Assembly: GCA_023145375.1 (NCBI GenBank)
Contig: JAGLDY010000052.1
Coordinates: 1 to 38,545 of the forward strand
Source: Candidatus Sabulitectum sp.
Lineage (GTDB): Bacteria; Fermentibacterota; Fermentibacteria; Fermentibacterales; JCC-6
Length of the DNA stretch: 38,545 nt
Reading direction: 5' to 3'
Part shown: positions 7,536-15,072 of the stretch, piece by piece
How positions within the stretch are numbered: the first letter of the stretch is position 1
How the letters are laid out: each line of letters starts with the position of its first letter
Notes under the pieces: generated by a model
Databases searched by the model: none
Told to the model about the DNA's origin: nothing
What the model saw: the letters and a program-made list of their open reading frames with translations, nothing else
Made by a program: the position numbers and the translations under genes

Positions 7536-9536
7536 CTATCTCAGAACAACAAAGCCAGCTGATGCGGTTGCGCCTCCTGGAGCCCTGGCAGAGACAAAAT
7601 AGATGCCAACCGGGAAAGAACCTACATCAACAGAGCGCAGAGCATTCTGAGGAAGGTTTACAGATTCACTGACTACTCTTCCCGCAAGGTTAAAGACGGC
7701 CACATCGTAAGAATTTGAGACACCGGTAACCTTGAAGGTGAGTTCTCCCTGGATGAGTGGATTGGCACTTAGCATCACCACCTGGAATGGTGAAGGAGGG
7801 ATCGGATCAAAACTGCTGACTCCCAGAACCTCAAGAGACGGGTCCATGAAGGCGGAGTATGCAATAACAGATTGCATAACCCTGTCGTAGGGCCCGGTCA
7901 TGTTGGGAATTTCAAGGTCTTTCGCCACCGTGTATGCAAGCCCCAGTGAAGAGGCTTTGTTCTGATAGACCTGTTCCACAGTGTTGTTGCAGAGCCTTTC
8001 TGAAGAGCCGATCTCAGGCCAGTAACCTTCCCATCCCCAGGATGTGTTGAAGAAACCTGCTACTCCGCCACCATTCGCCAGTGTAAGAAGAGTATCTGCC
8101 AGGCAGATTCCCGGGTCGGTGAAGTCGCCTGTATGGCATCCGATGCAGGAGTGAATACCGGTGCGGCCCTGGTTGTCAAAGCCGTCCATTCTCGAAATGG
8201 TCATTATTCCTGATGAGTTGATCCAGTAAACCCCTCTGTCATTTCCGTGCCCTGCGTAATGGTTCCAGCCAGCTCCATCGTAAAGAACCGGAAAGTATGT
8301 ATCCGGGTAATCACCAACGGATAGCTCATAGGCTTTGGTCAATGAAAAAGTGGAAGGAAATTCTTCAGCCATGATCTCACAGCCTTTTGCTCCTACATAC
8401 CCTATGTCCGGGAAGAGATTTGCCCCGCACAAAACTGCATTTCTGTACCATGTTTCTGAACTGCCCACACTGGCATATGCTGTGTTTTTTTCAAAGATTG
8501 CTACAGCACCCTCAGGAGTGGAGAAAAGAAGTCTTCCCAGAAGCACATCTGCGTAAAGGTCCAGGCTGTCAGCAAACTCTCCATAGATGCCGTTGCCGTT
8601 CCCGTCCCAGGAGCCGTCCAGATCTGAGTAGTAAAGGTCGGAGGGAGCCAGTTCGCTCAGTCCCTCGCACTCGGTGTAAACCTCACGGACAGGTACAATG
8701 GTCTCATCTCCAGCCAGAAGGACAAAAGCAGTTCCTTCATTAAGAGCATAGTGCTTTATGCAGTTCCTGATGTCTTCCTGAACATCAGTTCCCTCCCAGC
8801 TGCCATCGATTTCTTGAACTGTCAGTGTCTGGAAGGAAAGCTCCCGTTCTTCAAGAAGGCTCTCAAGTGTGACTGTTTCATCAACATAATCTTCATTTGT
8901 GATGATCAGGTAGTCTACACCGGAATCAGTTCCCGGCAGGTATGGGATCTGGATAAATGACGCATCATACCTCTCCGCAAGTGCCGTGGTACGGAAGTTC
9001 ACCATCTCGATCTGCTGTTCGGAGAGTTCAGGCTGACCGTCAGAAGTGATCCAGTCAAGTTTAATTGTGCAGGATGGGGAAAGTCCCAGTTCCCCAGTGG
9101 ATGCATTGTAGACCCAGGGGTTAACCGAACAGGAAACAATGGTGTATGCGTTCAGAATGTGGCCTGTGTGAATAGAGAAAAGCTTATCTTGAATACAAAT
9201 GCTTTGGGTAGTTGCAGAGAGACCTCTTTCACTGGAGCCTCCCACAGGCTGAACCACAGGCGCTCCTGCCAGGGGAGCAGACAGCTGTTCTATGAACAGA
9301 GGTTCGTTAACTGAAAGTGATACAGAAGAGACCTCACATCTTCCAGGAAGAACAAAGACCCTTGAAACAACAGGAAGAAAGGGAGCATCCGGCTCCAAAG
9401 AAAAGAACCCTTCACCGTTCTCAACTGCTACGCTGCTGACGCCGTCAATCTCTATTGTTGAGTAACCTGAGGGAAATGGGGTAAAGGTATAGATCTCAGT
9501 TGTGGAGAGCAGGAAAAATAGAATACTCAGGATCAT
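7536..9536 (-). CDS. Gingipain-like C25 cysteine peptidase, secreted
   Basis: A 666-residue secreted peptidase. Order: signal peptide (MILSILFFLLSTTEIYTF), a beta-rich propeptide with the PFLPVVSRVFVLPG motif typical of C25 propeptides, the caspase-like catalytic domain from about residue 205 (GVDYLIITNEDYVD), and a C-terminal 70-residue sorting-type domain (VAVFNLAGRVVSES ... FPVGIYFVSA). The probable dyad is H430 in NHYAGHGNDRG and C467 in GCHTGDF, which matches CxxGDF of gingipains. A C25 core plus this tail is the classic cargo of type IX secretion. A ribosome site (AAGGGAAC) precedes the ATG at 9536. Specificity (Arg, Lys or other) cannot be read from the sequence. Confidence 0.88.
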   Translation of the reverse strand: MILSILFFLLSTTEIYTFTPFPSGYSTIEIDGVSSVAVENGEGFFSLEPDAPFLPVVSRVFVLPGRCEVSSVSLSVNEPLFIEQLSAPLAGAPVVQPVGGSSERGLSATTQSICIQDKLFSIHTGHILNAYTIVSCSVNPWVYNASTGELGLSPSCTIKLDWITSDGQPELSEQQIEMVNFRTTALAERYDASFIQIPYLPGTDSGVDYLIITNEDYVDETVTLESLLEERELSFQTLTVQEIDGSWEGTDVQEDIRNCIKHYALNEGTAFVLLAGDETIVPVREVYTECEGLSELAPSDLYYSDLDGSWDGNGNGIYGEFADSLDLYADVLLGRLLFSTPEGAVAIFEKNTAYASVGSSETWYRNAVLCGANLFPDIGYVGAKGCEIMAEEFPSTFSLTKAYELSVGDYPDTYFPVLYDGAGWNHYAGHGNDRGVYWINSSGIMTISRMDGFDNQGRTGIHSCIGCHTGDFTDPGICLADTLLTLANGGGVAGFFNTSWGWEGYWPEIGSSERLCNNTVEQVYQNKASSLGLAYTVAKDLEIPNMTGPYDRVMQSVIAYSAFMDPSLEVLGVSSFDPIPPSPFQVVMLSANPLIQGELTFKVTGVSNSYDVAVFNLAGRVVSESVNLPQNALRSVDVGSFPVGIYFVSARAPGGATASAGFVVLR

Positions 9537-9600
9537 CTGTTCCCTTCAGGCTTTGCTGACACCAGACTCTAACATACTGTTCAACCCCGCAACGGTCTAT

Positions 9601-9629
9601 TTGTTCCAGATTGACTTGCTGAATATATT
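9601..9629 (+). promoter_or_regulatory. Possible promoter for a leaderless Nudix-receiver mRNA
   Basis: TTGTTC (9601-9606) and TATATT (9624-9629) are 17 bp apart. The start codon of the Nudix-receiver gene is at 9637, only 7 nt beyond the -10 box, and no purine-rich ribosome site lies before it. If real, the mRNA would begin at or next to its ATG. The -35 box is weak. Confidence 0.3.
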
Positions 9630-9636
9630 CTGAACC

Positions 9637-10518
9637 ATGAAACTCGCAGTTCTGTGTTACATAAGAAGCAACGGCAGAACCCTGATGATGCACAGGAATG
9701 CCAGATCTGAAGACATGCACTTCGGCAAGTGGAATGCACCTGGTGGCAAAGTAGAGCCAGGTGAGACTCCTGGAGAGTGTGCTGTTCGGGAAGTATTCGA
9801 GGAAACTGCCTTGACGGTGAGAGATCCCCGGATGAGGGGAGTGCTGACTTTTCCTGCCTTCGATGATGAGGAAGACTGGTACGTGTTTGTCTTCACCGCT
9901 GAAAAGTTTTCAGGTGATTTGAAACAGAGTTGCCACGAAGGTGATCTGTTCTGGATAGAAGATGTCGACCTCATGGAGCTTCCCCTGTGGGAAGGAGACA
10001 GGATCTTCATGAAATGGCTTGACGCAGACAGGTTCTTCAGCGGAAAATTCGTTTACTCAACTTCAGGATATGAGTCTCACTCAGTTGTTTTCTACGGAGA
10101 TGACCGGGAATCGTCTGATAGTACTGAGCAGGAGAGCAGTAATGGGAAAGTGCTTTTTCTGGACAGTAACCCCGTGGTTTCGGATACTGCTGTCGGCATG
10201 CTCTTCTCACTTGGGTACAGTGTTGATGTTGTCCTGGATGGTAAAGCCGTATTAAGTCAATACAGAGCAGCAATGGAAAATGGAAAACCGTACAGGATTG
10301 TAATAATGAACCTCAGTATTCCCCGGGGAATGGGCGGAACTGAAACGGTCAGGCGTCTTCTGGCAATTGACCCTGAGGCTGCGGTCATTATCTCCAGCGG
10401 TTTTACCGGCAGTGATGTAATGAGCAGCTGCCATTCTTATGGATTTAAGGCTGCTCTACCCAAACCATATACCGTTAGAGAATTGTTTCATGCGCTTGAT
10501 ACCGCTCTTGGATCGTGA
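9637..10518 (+). CDS. Nudix hydrolase fused to a degenerate receiver domain
   Basis: A two-domain cytoplasmic protein of 293 residues. Residues 1-135 are a MutT/8-oxo-dGTP diphosphatase-like Nudix domain. Its Nudix box runs G37 to L59 with E43, R51-E52 and E55-E56 all present; only the second conserved Gly is Ala (A58). After a Ser/Glu-rich linker (about 150-170), residues 171-292 form a receiver domain of the type found at the end of hybrid sensor kinases (IPRGMGG, LPKPY). The phosphoacceptor Asp is Asn (N225 in VIMNLSIP, codon AAC at 10309-10311) and the usual acidic pair is D176-S177, while S253/S254 and K276 remain. It is probably a non-phosphorylatable pseudoreceiver; its effect on the hydrolase is unknown. 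Confidence 0.85.
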   Translation: MKLAVLCYIRSNGRTLMMHRNARSEDMHFGKWNAPGGKVEPGETPGECAVREVFEETALTVRDPRMRGVLTFPAFDDEEDWYVFVFTAEKFSGDLKQSCHEGDLFWIEDVDLMELPLWEGDRIFMKWLDADRFFSGKFVYSTSGYESHSVVFYGDDRESSDSTEQESSNGKVLFLDSNPVVSDTAVGMLFSLGYSVDVVLDGKAVLSQYRAAMENGKPYRIVIMNLSIPRGMGGTETVRRLLAIDPEAAVIISSGFTGSDVMSSCHSYGFKAALPKPYTVRELFHALDTALGS

Positions 10519-10589
10519 ACTATTACAGTAATGGAACAGAATCTTATCTGATGGCGTATATTGCGTGAAAGAAGTGTTGGAGGTTTTGC

Positions 10590-10985
10590 ATGACAGAAAT
10601 GGTTAAGACTGCTGTATGTTCCAGAGATGCAGCTGAACCGGTTGGCCCCTACAGTCAGGCGATAGTTACAGGTTCGCTTGTTTTTGTAAGTGGTCAGCTG
10701 GGTATGGTTCTGGCGAAAAAGAAGTTGAGTGAGACGGTTGAGGGTCAAACCCGACTGGCTCTGGAAAGTATCGGGAAAATATTAGCCGAAGCAGGCTGTT
10801 CCATGGATGATGTTGTTAAGACAACGGTTCTTCTTGCAGATATGGATGATTTCAAAGCAGTGAACCGGGTGTATGCAGAGTTCTTTAACGAACCGTTCCC
10901 TGCTCGTGCAGCATATCAGGTAGTAAAACTTCCACTTGATGCCATGGTTGAGATCGAAGCTGTGGCGAGACTGAAAGAGAGATAG
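10590..10985 (+). CDS. ridA: RidA family reactive-enamine deaminase
   Basis: A 131-residue YjgF/YER057c/UK114 trimer subunit. RidA proteins hydrolyse reactive enamine/imine intermediates released by PLP enzymes. Conserved features: GPYSQA near the N-terminus, SGQLG, the helix VVKTTVLLADMDDFKAVN, the substrate-carboxylate Arg (R106 in FPARAAYQV) and the catalytic-site Glu (E121 in MVEIEAVA). With both residues present it belongs to the active RidA group. It ends 1 bp before tolQ, so it appears to lead the tol motor operon; this linkage is unexplained. A GGAGG site lies just upstream of the ATG. Confidence 0.9.
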   Translation: MTEMVKTAVCSRDAAEPVGPYSQAIVTGSLVFVSGQLGMVLAKKKLSETVEGQTRLALESIGKILAEAGCSMDDVVKTTVLLADMDDFKAVNRVYAEFFNEPFPARAAYQVVKLPLDAMVEIEAVARLKER

Positions 10986-10986
10986 A

Positions 10987-11655
10987 ATGCTGGGTCAGGT
11001 CTGGTCAACTGTGATGGGTTCTGATGGTTTTACAAAGTTCATTCTTTTGCTAATCCTTCTTCTTTCCGTTGGATCATGGGCGGTTGCCATTGCAAAACTC
11101 AAGGAATTGCGCCGTATTATGAGTGCCTCAAGGGTATTTATGGAAGCTTTAAGAACTACTGGCCGTCCTCCAGGAGGGGACTTTGTCAAAAGTTCAGGAG
11201 ATATGGGGCCTCTGGCAAGAATGTACACCGAAGCTGGAAGGTATCTCAGGCGTCGGAAGGATCAGGGCAAAACAGAGCCTCTTAACAGAGAAGAGGTATC
11301 CATTCTTCACAGTTCTCTGGAAAGAGAGGCCAGTGAGGATCTTGCCCAGAGAAGCAGGAACATTGGTTTTCTAGCGACAGTTACCAGCGTCAGTCCGCTT
11401 CTTGGACTTCTTGGAACAGTCTGGGGAGTTCTGGCAAGCTTTATTGCCATGAGAGAAGCGGGAGTTGCAGATATAAGCGCTGTTGGTGCCGGAGTAGCTG
11501 CCGCACTTACCACCACGGTTGCAGGTCTTCTTGCGGCTATCCCAGCCAATGTATTCCATAACTATGCCGTGGGCAAAGTTGATGATCTTGCAGGGGAGAT
11601 GGACAGATTTCTCAGTGAGCTTGTTGATGTTTGCAGAAGAGGATCCATAGAATGA
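10987..11655 (+). CDS. tolQ: TolQ/ExbB-type proton-channel subunit
   Basis: An inner-membrane subunit of the Tol (or TonB) motor, which uses proton flow to power a periplasmic arm. The 222-residue protein has one N-terminal membrane helix (FILLLILLLSVGSWAVAIAKL), a long cytoplasmic loop and two C-terminal helices carrying the family block LLGLLGTVWGVLASF and VGAGVAAALTTTVAGLLAAIPANVFHN. The conserved Thr/Ala/Pro pattern of TolQ/ExbB is intact. It is followed by the ExbD/TolR gene with an ATGA overlap. TolQ is preferred over ExbB because tolB and pal genes are in the same window. Confidence 0.9.
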   Translation: MLGQVWSTVMGSDGFTKFILLLILLLSVGSWAVAIAKLKELRRIMSASRVFMEALRTTGRPPGGDFVKSSGDMGPLARMYTEAGRYLRRRKDQGKTEPLNREEVSILHSSLEREASEDLAQRSRNIGFLATVTSVSPLLGLLGTVWGVLASFIAMREAGVADISAVGAGVAAALTTTVAGLLAAIPANVFHNYAVGKVDDLAGEMDRFLSELVDVCRRGSIE

Positions 11656-12065
11656 TAAAACAGAGATACAGGCAGTTCTCCTCGATCAATGTGACCAATC
11701 TTGTGGATGTTACATTCGTTCTGCTTGTGATCTTCATGCTGAGTGCACCTGTAATGCAGAGAAGCACGGATATCACACCACCTTCAACTGACCAGGGACA
11801 GATCATTCAGAGACTTGACCCCGGGACCTCTCTTGTTGTTGAAATGGACGGTGTGGGAAACTTGTCAGTGGCAGGAGAGCCTGTTGCACCGGAAGACCTT
11901 TCGTCCCTTGCAGAGGCCGCCGTTTCTTCCGGCAGGTCAGAGGCATATCTAAGGGCAGACGGTGAGGTTCAGTATGCGAAGCTTGCCGGTGCTCTCACGG
12001 AGCTCAGGCGTGGCGGTTACGCAAATGTCGGTCTTATCCAGGAGTCTGTTAGTGGAATCGAATAA
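11652..12065 (+). CDS. tolR: TolR/ExbD-type motor subunit
   Basis: A 137-residue single-pass inner-membrane protein. The helix NLVDVTFVLLVIFMLSAPVM carries the conserved Asp (NLVDV) that takes protons in TolR/ExbD, followed by a periplasmic domain with the usual beta-alpha fold (VEMDGVGNLSVAGEPV, SEAYLRADGEVQYAKLAGAL). The ATG at 11652 overlaps the tolQ stop (ATGA); an in-frame TTG 21 bp upstream lies in tolQ and is less likely. Its last 14 bp overlap the next gene. Confidence 0.9.
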   Translation: MIKQRYRQFSSINVTNLVDVTFVLLVIFMLSAPVMQRSTDITPPSTDQGQIIQRLDPGTSLVVEMDGVGNLSVAGEPVAPEDLSSLAEAAVSSGRSEAYLRADGEVQYAKLAGALTELRRGGYANVGLIQESVSGIE

Positions 12066-12747
12066 CCCGTTCCTGAAGCCGCCAAGATCACGAGGCTCCC
12101 ACACTAAGGGCGACTTTTACATGTCTGCGGGCATTCATGGCTCTATTCTTCTTCTCCTTCTGCTGATTGGATTTATTGCAGGGAGCCGGGATGTCATACC
12201 CATGGGTGGAGGAGAATTCGTCTCTGTTGAAATGATAGTCCTTGATACCGGAGATATTCCTGCAGAAGCGGAGTTCATCCCAGAGGAGATCCCTGTTGAA
12301 ATAGAAGAGGTACAGGAAGAGATCACAGAAGTAATCGAGGAGTCCGTTGAATCAGAGGTGGTGGAAGTAGTAGAGGTGCAGGAGGAGACTGAAGCAGTTG
12401 AGGTTCAGGAAGAAGTCACTCCTCAGCAGAGCACAGAATTCATAGGGGTTGGCTCGGAAGGTGAGGCTGGAAGCGGCGCTCCCGGCCCTGCCAGTTACGA
12501 GGGCAGGGTCTTCAGTGCCATCAGACGGAATTTCAGAACCTCTGTGAATCCGACACAGAGCTACCGGATCAGCTTCACTGTGAATCTGGACGGTTCCCAT
12601 TCCCATGAAATACTGAGAACCAGCGGAGACAATGGCTTTGACAGAGCAGTTACTCACGCATTGAACAGCGCCAGCATACCGCCCATTCCCCCGGGTCGTA
12701 CATCACCGGTTAACATGCAGATCGAATTTTTCGGCCCGGAATCCTAG
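12052..12747 (+). CDS. TonB/TolA-like energy transducer with an acidic linker
   Basis: A 231-residue periplasm-spanning arm for the TolQR motor. A short cytoplasmic head (VESNNPFLKPPRSRG) is followed by one membrane helix (SAGIHGSILLLLLLIGFIAG), then a spacer of about 60 residues made almost only of Glu, Val, Ile and Gln, and a TonB C-terminal domain (YEGRVFSAIRRNF, SYRISFTVNLDGSHSHEILRTSGDNGFDRAV, IPPIPPG). Family spacers are usually Pro/Lys-rich (TonB) or Ala/Lys-helical (TolA), so the acidic one is unusual. The GTG start at 12052 has AGGAG 7 nt upstream and overlaps tolR. It could serve Tol-Pal, TonB-type transport, or both. Confidence 0.85.
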   Translation: MESNNPFLKPPRSRGSHTKGDFYMSAGIHGSILLLLLLIGFIAGSRDVIPMGGGEFVSVEMIVLDTGDIPAEAEFIPEEIPVEIEEVQEEITEVIEESVESEVVEVVEVQEETEAVEVQEEVTPQQSTEFIGVGSEGEAGSGAPGPASYEGRVFSAIRRNFRTSVNPTQSYRISFTVNLDGSHSHEILRTSGDNGFDRAVTHALNSASIPPIPPGRTSPVNMQIEFFGPES

Positions 12748-13074
12748 CAGCAGGATCCTTCAGCAGTTTCAGGGGTCACCTGACCCTCAGTTTTACCGCC
12801 TCAACACCCTCCCGGTTTCTCATCGGACTCATCTTTCTCAACTGTCTCAGCTTCTGGAGTCACTGAGTCCATCAGTTTTCTGATCATTTTGCCCAGACCA
12901 GTGTATTCATCTTCTCTGATCCGTCCAGACCTTCTTCAAGAAGCAACCCTATCAGCTCTTCAACAAACTTGATCCTTTTATCACGGGGAACCCCCGGAAG
13001 AATCATGCTTACTCAACATGGCAGCATTTAGACCATTCGATCTTCGCACATTTCCATCATTCCTGAGATGTTCA
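12748..13074. other. Intergenic stretch with one decayed ORF
   Basis: These 327 bases hold no intact gene. On the minus strand most of it is a small reading frame broken by one frameshift (described separately at 12801-13006). I see no tRNA, terminator with a U-tract or repeat in the remainder. Confidence 0.5.
12801..13006 (-). pseudogene. Small frameshifted ORF, unknown product
   Basis: From an ATG at 13006 the minus strand reads MILPGVPRDKRIKFVEELIG, then LLLEEG, and soon stops. Shifting frame once near 12925-12935, as if one base were missing, continues as RIREDEYTGLGKMIRKLMDS followed by VTPEAETVEKDESDEKPGGC and a stop at 12801. The joined peptide of about 68 residues is coherent (amphipathic helix, then acidic tail), which is why I think it is one broken gene. 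No ribosome site is evident and I do not recognise a family. It lies beside the C69 pseudogene, in the same decayed island. Confidence 0.35.
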
Positions 13075-14779
13075 TTAATTCTCCTGATGGTTGGTATATG
13101 ATACTGGTCCATGTTGCCATCCTGATTCATCAAGCCAAGGCTGGGGATAGCCAACTTCGTGAGCCAAATGTCCCGGAGAGTTGATATAGCCGTCATCATA
13201 CTTGACGATCATAATATCTGCAAAATCCCACCATGCTGAAACAACGCTGTCTGCATTCGACTGGCAGAAGTCAGTTATGAAAACGGCGCACTCATCAGTT
13301 CCGGAAGTATTGAAGATCTCCAGAGCGCTCACATCAGATATTGCGATCTTCCCGATTTCCTGTACTTCGATCGTTTCCTGTATTTCCTCGATATCTTTTC
13401 TCATATAGCTGTATTTGACAGCGGCCCAGTTGGCAACGAAATTGAATGCCCACCACGCACTTTCTCTGGAATAAACACCGGGGTTACAAGTCTGGTAAAC
13501 ATCCGGCAGATCACTTACGCCGCAATAGAAAGGAACAAAGCAGGTCTCTGCTGGTTTGTCCGGTCCGAACCAGGTAATCCCGCCAATGGGGTCTGGCAGC
13601 CATGATCTTCCCTGATTCACATAAACAAAACTGCAGTAATCCACCGAGAGAGGCCTTTCCCACGCACCCTCCAGTGGTCGATCGGGATTGTTCGCATCTC
13701 CGCTTCCGTCAGCAGGTCCGTAAAACCGGTAGGGGTATCCGAAAGGACCAGCAGCTATACCAGCTGTCATATCGAACTGGGTACCCTCGTAATGATCCCG
13801 ATGAAGCCTCATCACATCGCGAAGTGCCAGAGGCTGATCAGGCTTGATGCTGAACGGGTAGTAGCGAGTGAATCCATCTTCTACCCAGGGGCTCAGCTGC
13901 ATTGAAGGAGCTGCAAAGGTCATCACACGCCAGACTCTTCTTAAACTGTAGTATGGATGGTTGTATTCCCCCTCGCTTACTGCCTAGAGCCAGTCCATCT
14001 CTCCATCAGCAGGACTCCACCAGCCAAGAGCCTCGCATTGGTCAAACAGGTTGGAGGAGTGCAGGAAAACAGATTCATTGTCTGAAATGTCTCTGATCCT
14101 GAATTCATTGGCAGCAACAAATATTTCACCGTCCGGCACCTTCTGTGCAACCCAGAGACCGCTGGTGCTATCACTGGTTCCACAACACATTTCCATTACC
14201 CATGCTCTTCAGGGTCTCCGATAAGAAGGGTTTCTCCAGTGCCATAATAACCGTATTCCTCTATCAACGAACCTATCAAAAGAACTGCTTCTCTTGCAGT
14301 AGTACACCGCTCCAGTGCTACTCTGGATAACTCTGCAGAATAAAAGATTCGTTTACCGGGGAGAGGTCCCAGCTGCACTCACCTATCATCAGCTGGTGTT
14401 CGTTCATAATACCGTAACTGCCATCAAAGTACGCATATGTATGCTCAACCTGAGGTATCTCTCCCAGGGGGACGCTGCTGGCATAACCCGGTGTATTGTA
14501 TGTTGGACCGCGTTCATCACAGACAATGCGGGGATAGGAAAAGCTGTTGTACTGTGGAAATTCTCCCAGAGCACAGGCAGAACAGTATACAGGCCGCATT
14601 GAGCCCGGCTCATGATCAGCAGCCGGAACAAATACCAGCCTTTGATCGGACAGTTCGTTGTCATCCGAATGTGTTACATACATAGAACCATCCTCGGATG
14701 CCCCCGGGGTAACGATAATTGTGGTACATGCTGCTGCAACTCCATATACGGCAAATACCAGGCTCAGCCAGTTTTTCAT
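13075..14779 (-). pseudogene. Secreted C69-family dipeptidase, degraded (two frameshifts and one in-frame TAG)
   Basis: Four reading segments join into one 568-codon C69 (PepD/secernin-like) dipeptidase. Segment 1 (from 14779) has a signal peptide ending before the N-terminal nucleophile Cys of CTTIIVTPGASEDGSMYVTH. A one-base loss at about 14356-14361 (the C/G run) moves to GKRIFYSAELSRVALERC. A second one-base loss at 14205 separates LLIGDPEE from AWVMEMCCG. In the third frame a TAG at 13984-13986 interrupts GEMDWL and AVSEGEYNHPYYSLRRVW, the same frame running on to 13075. AAAGGAGT precedes the ATG. The conserved residues are otherwise well kept, so decay is recent or part of it is sequencing error. 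Confidence 0.85.
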
Positions 14780-15072
14780 AAATACTCCTTTAACATGAAT
14801 TCTTCCACTGTTACTATAGACAAAATGTTTCTCTGGAATAACCCTTGAATCCAGTGACTGTAAGAGAAAAGTAATGTAAAGGTCAGAAGGTTTTTTTTGA
14901 TGGCAAAGAATGCAGCATCCAGTTCGAATCCACTACGGGGTGCCAAGTAGAACAACTTTTTCAGAGTCCGAATGGTACCCTGAAAAACAATAGAGAACAG
15001 CAGGGAATTACACAAGAATTGTAAGACTATCTTGGAATTCTCTGAAACCTGTAGGATTTTCGGTTGTTGGTT
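14780..15072. other. Intergenic region, nothing firm
   Basis: These 293 bases lie upstream of the C69 pseudogene and after the end of the esterase gene. Only the pseudogene's ribosome site and a weak minus-strand TATAGT are visible. A fragment near 14920-14943 resembles the T-loop and 3' end of a tRNA, but the T-stem does not pair. Confidence 0.4.

Noticed and set aside
13984..13986. TAG as a pyrrolysine codon in the C69 gene
   Set aside because: Two frameshifts lie in the same gene, so decay is the simpler reading; TAG also ends many intact genes here.
14915..14945. tRNA 3'-end-like sequence (AGTTCGAATCC followed by GGGGTGCCA) between the C69 pseudogene and the esterase gene
   Set aside because: The five bases either side of the T-loop do not pair and no anticodon arm or acceptor 5' strand is present. 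It is at most a fragment of a tRNA, possibly an old attachment site, and I could not support it.
14776..15015. 79-codon minus-strand ORF upstream of the C69 pseudogene
   Set aside because: It has no ribosome site, overlaps the pseudogene's promoter region, and reads across the tRNA-like fragment in the way spurious ORFs do.
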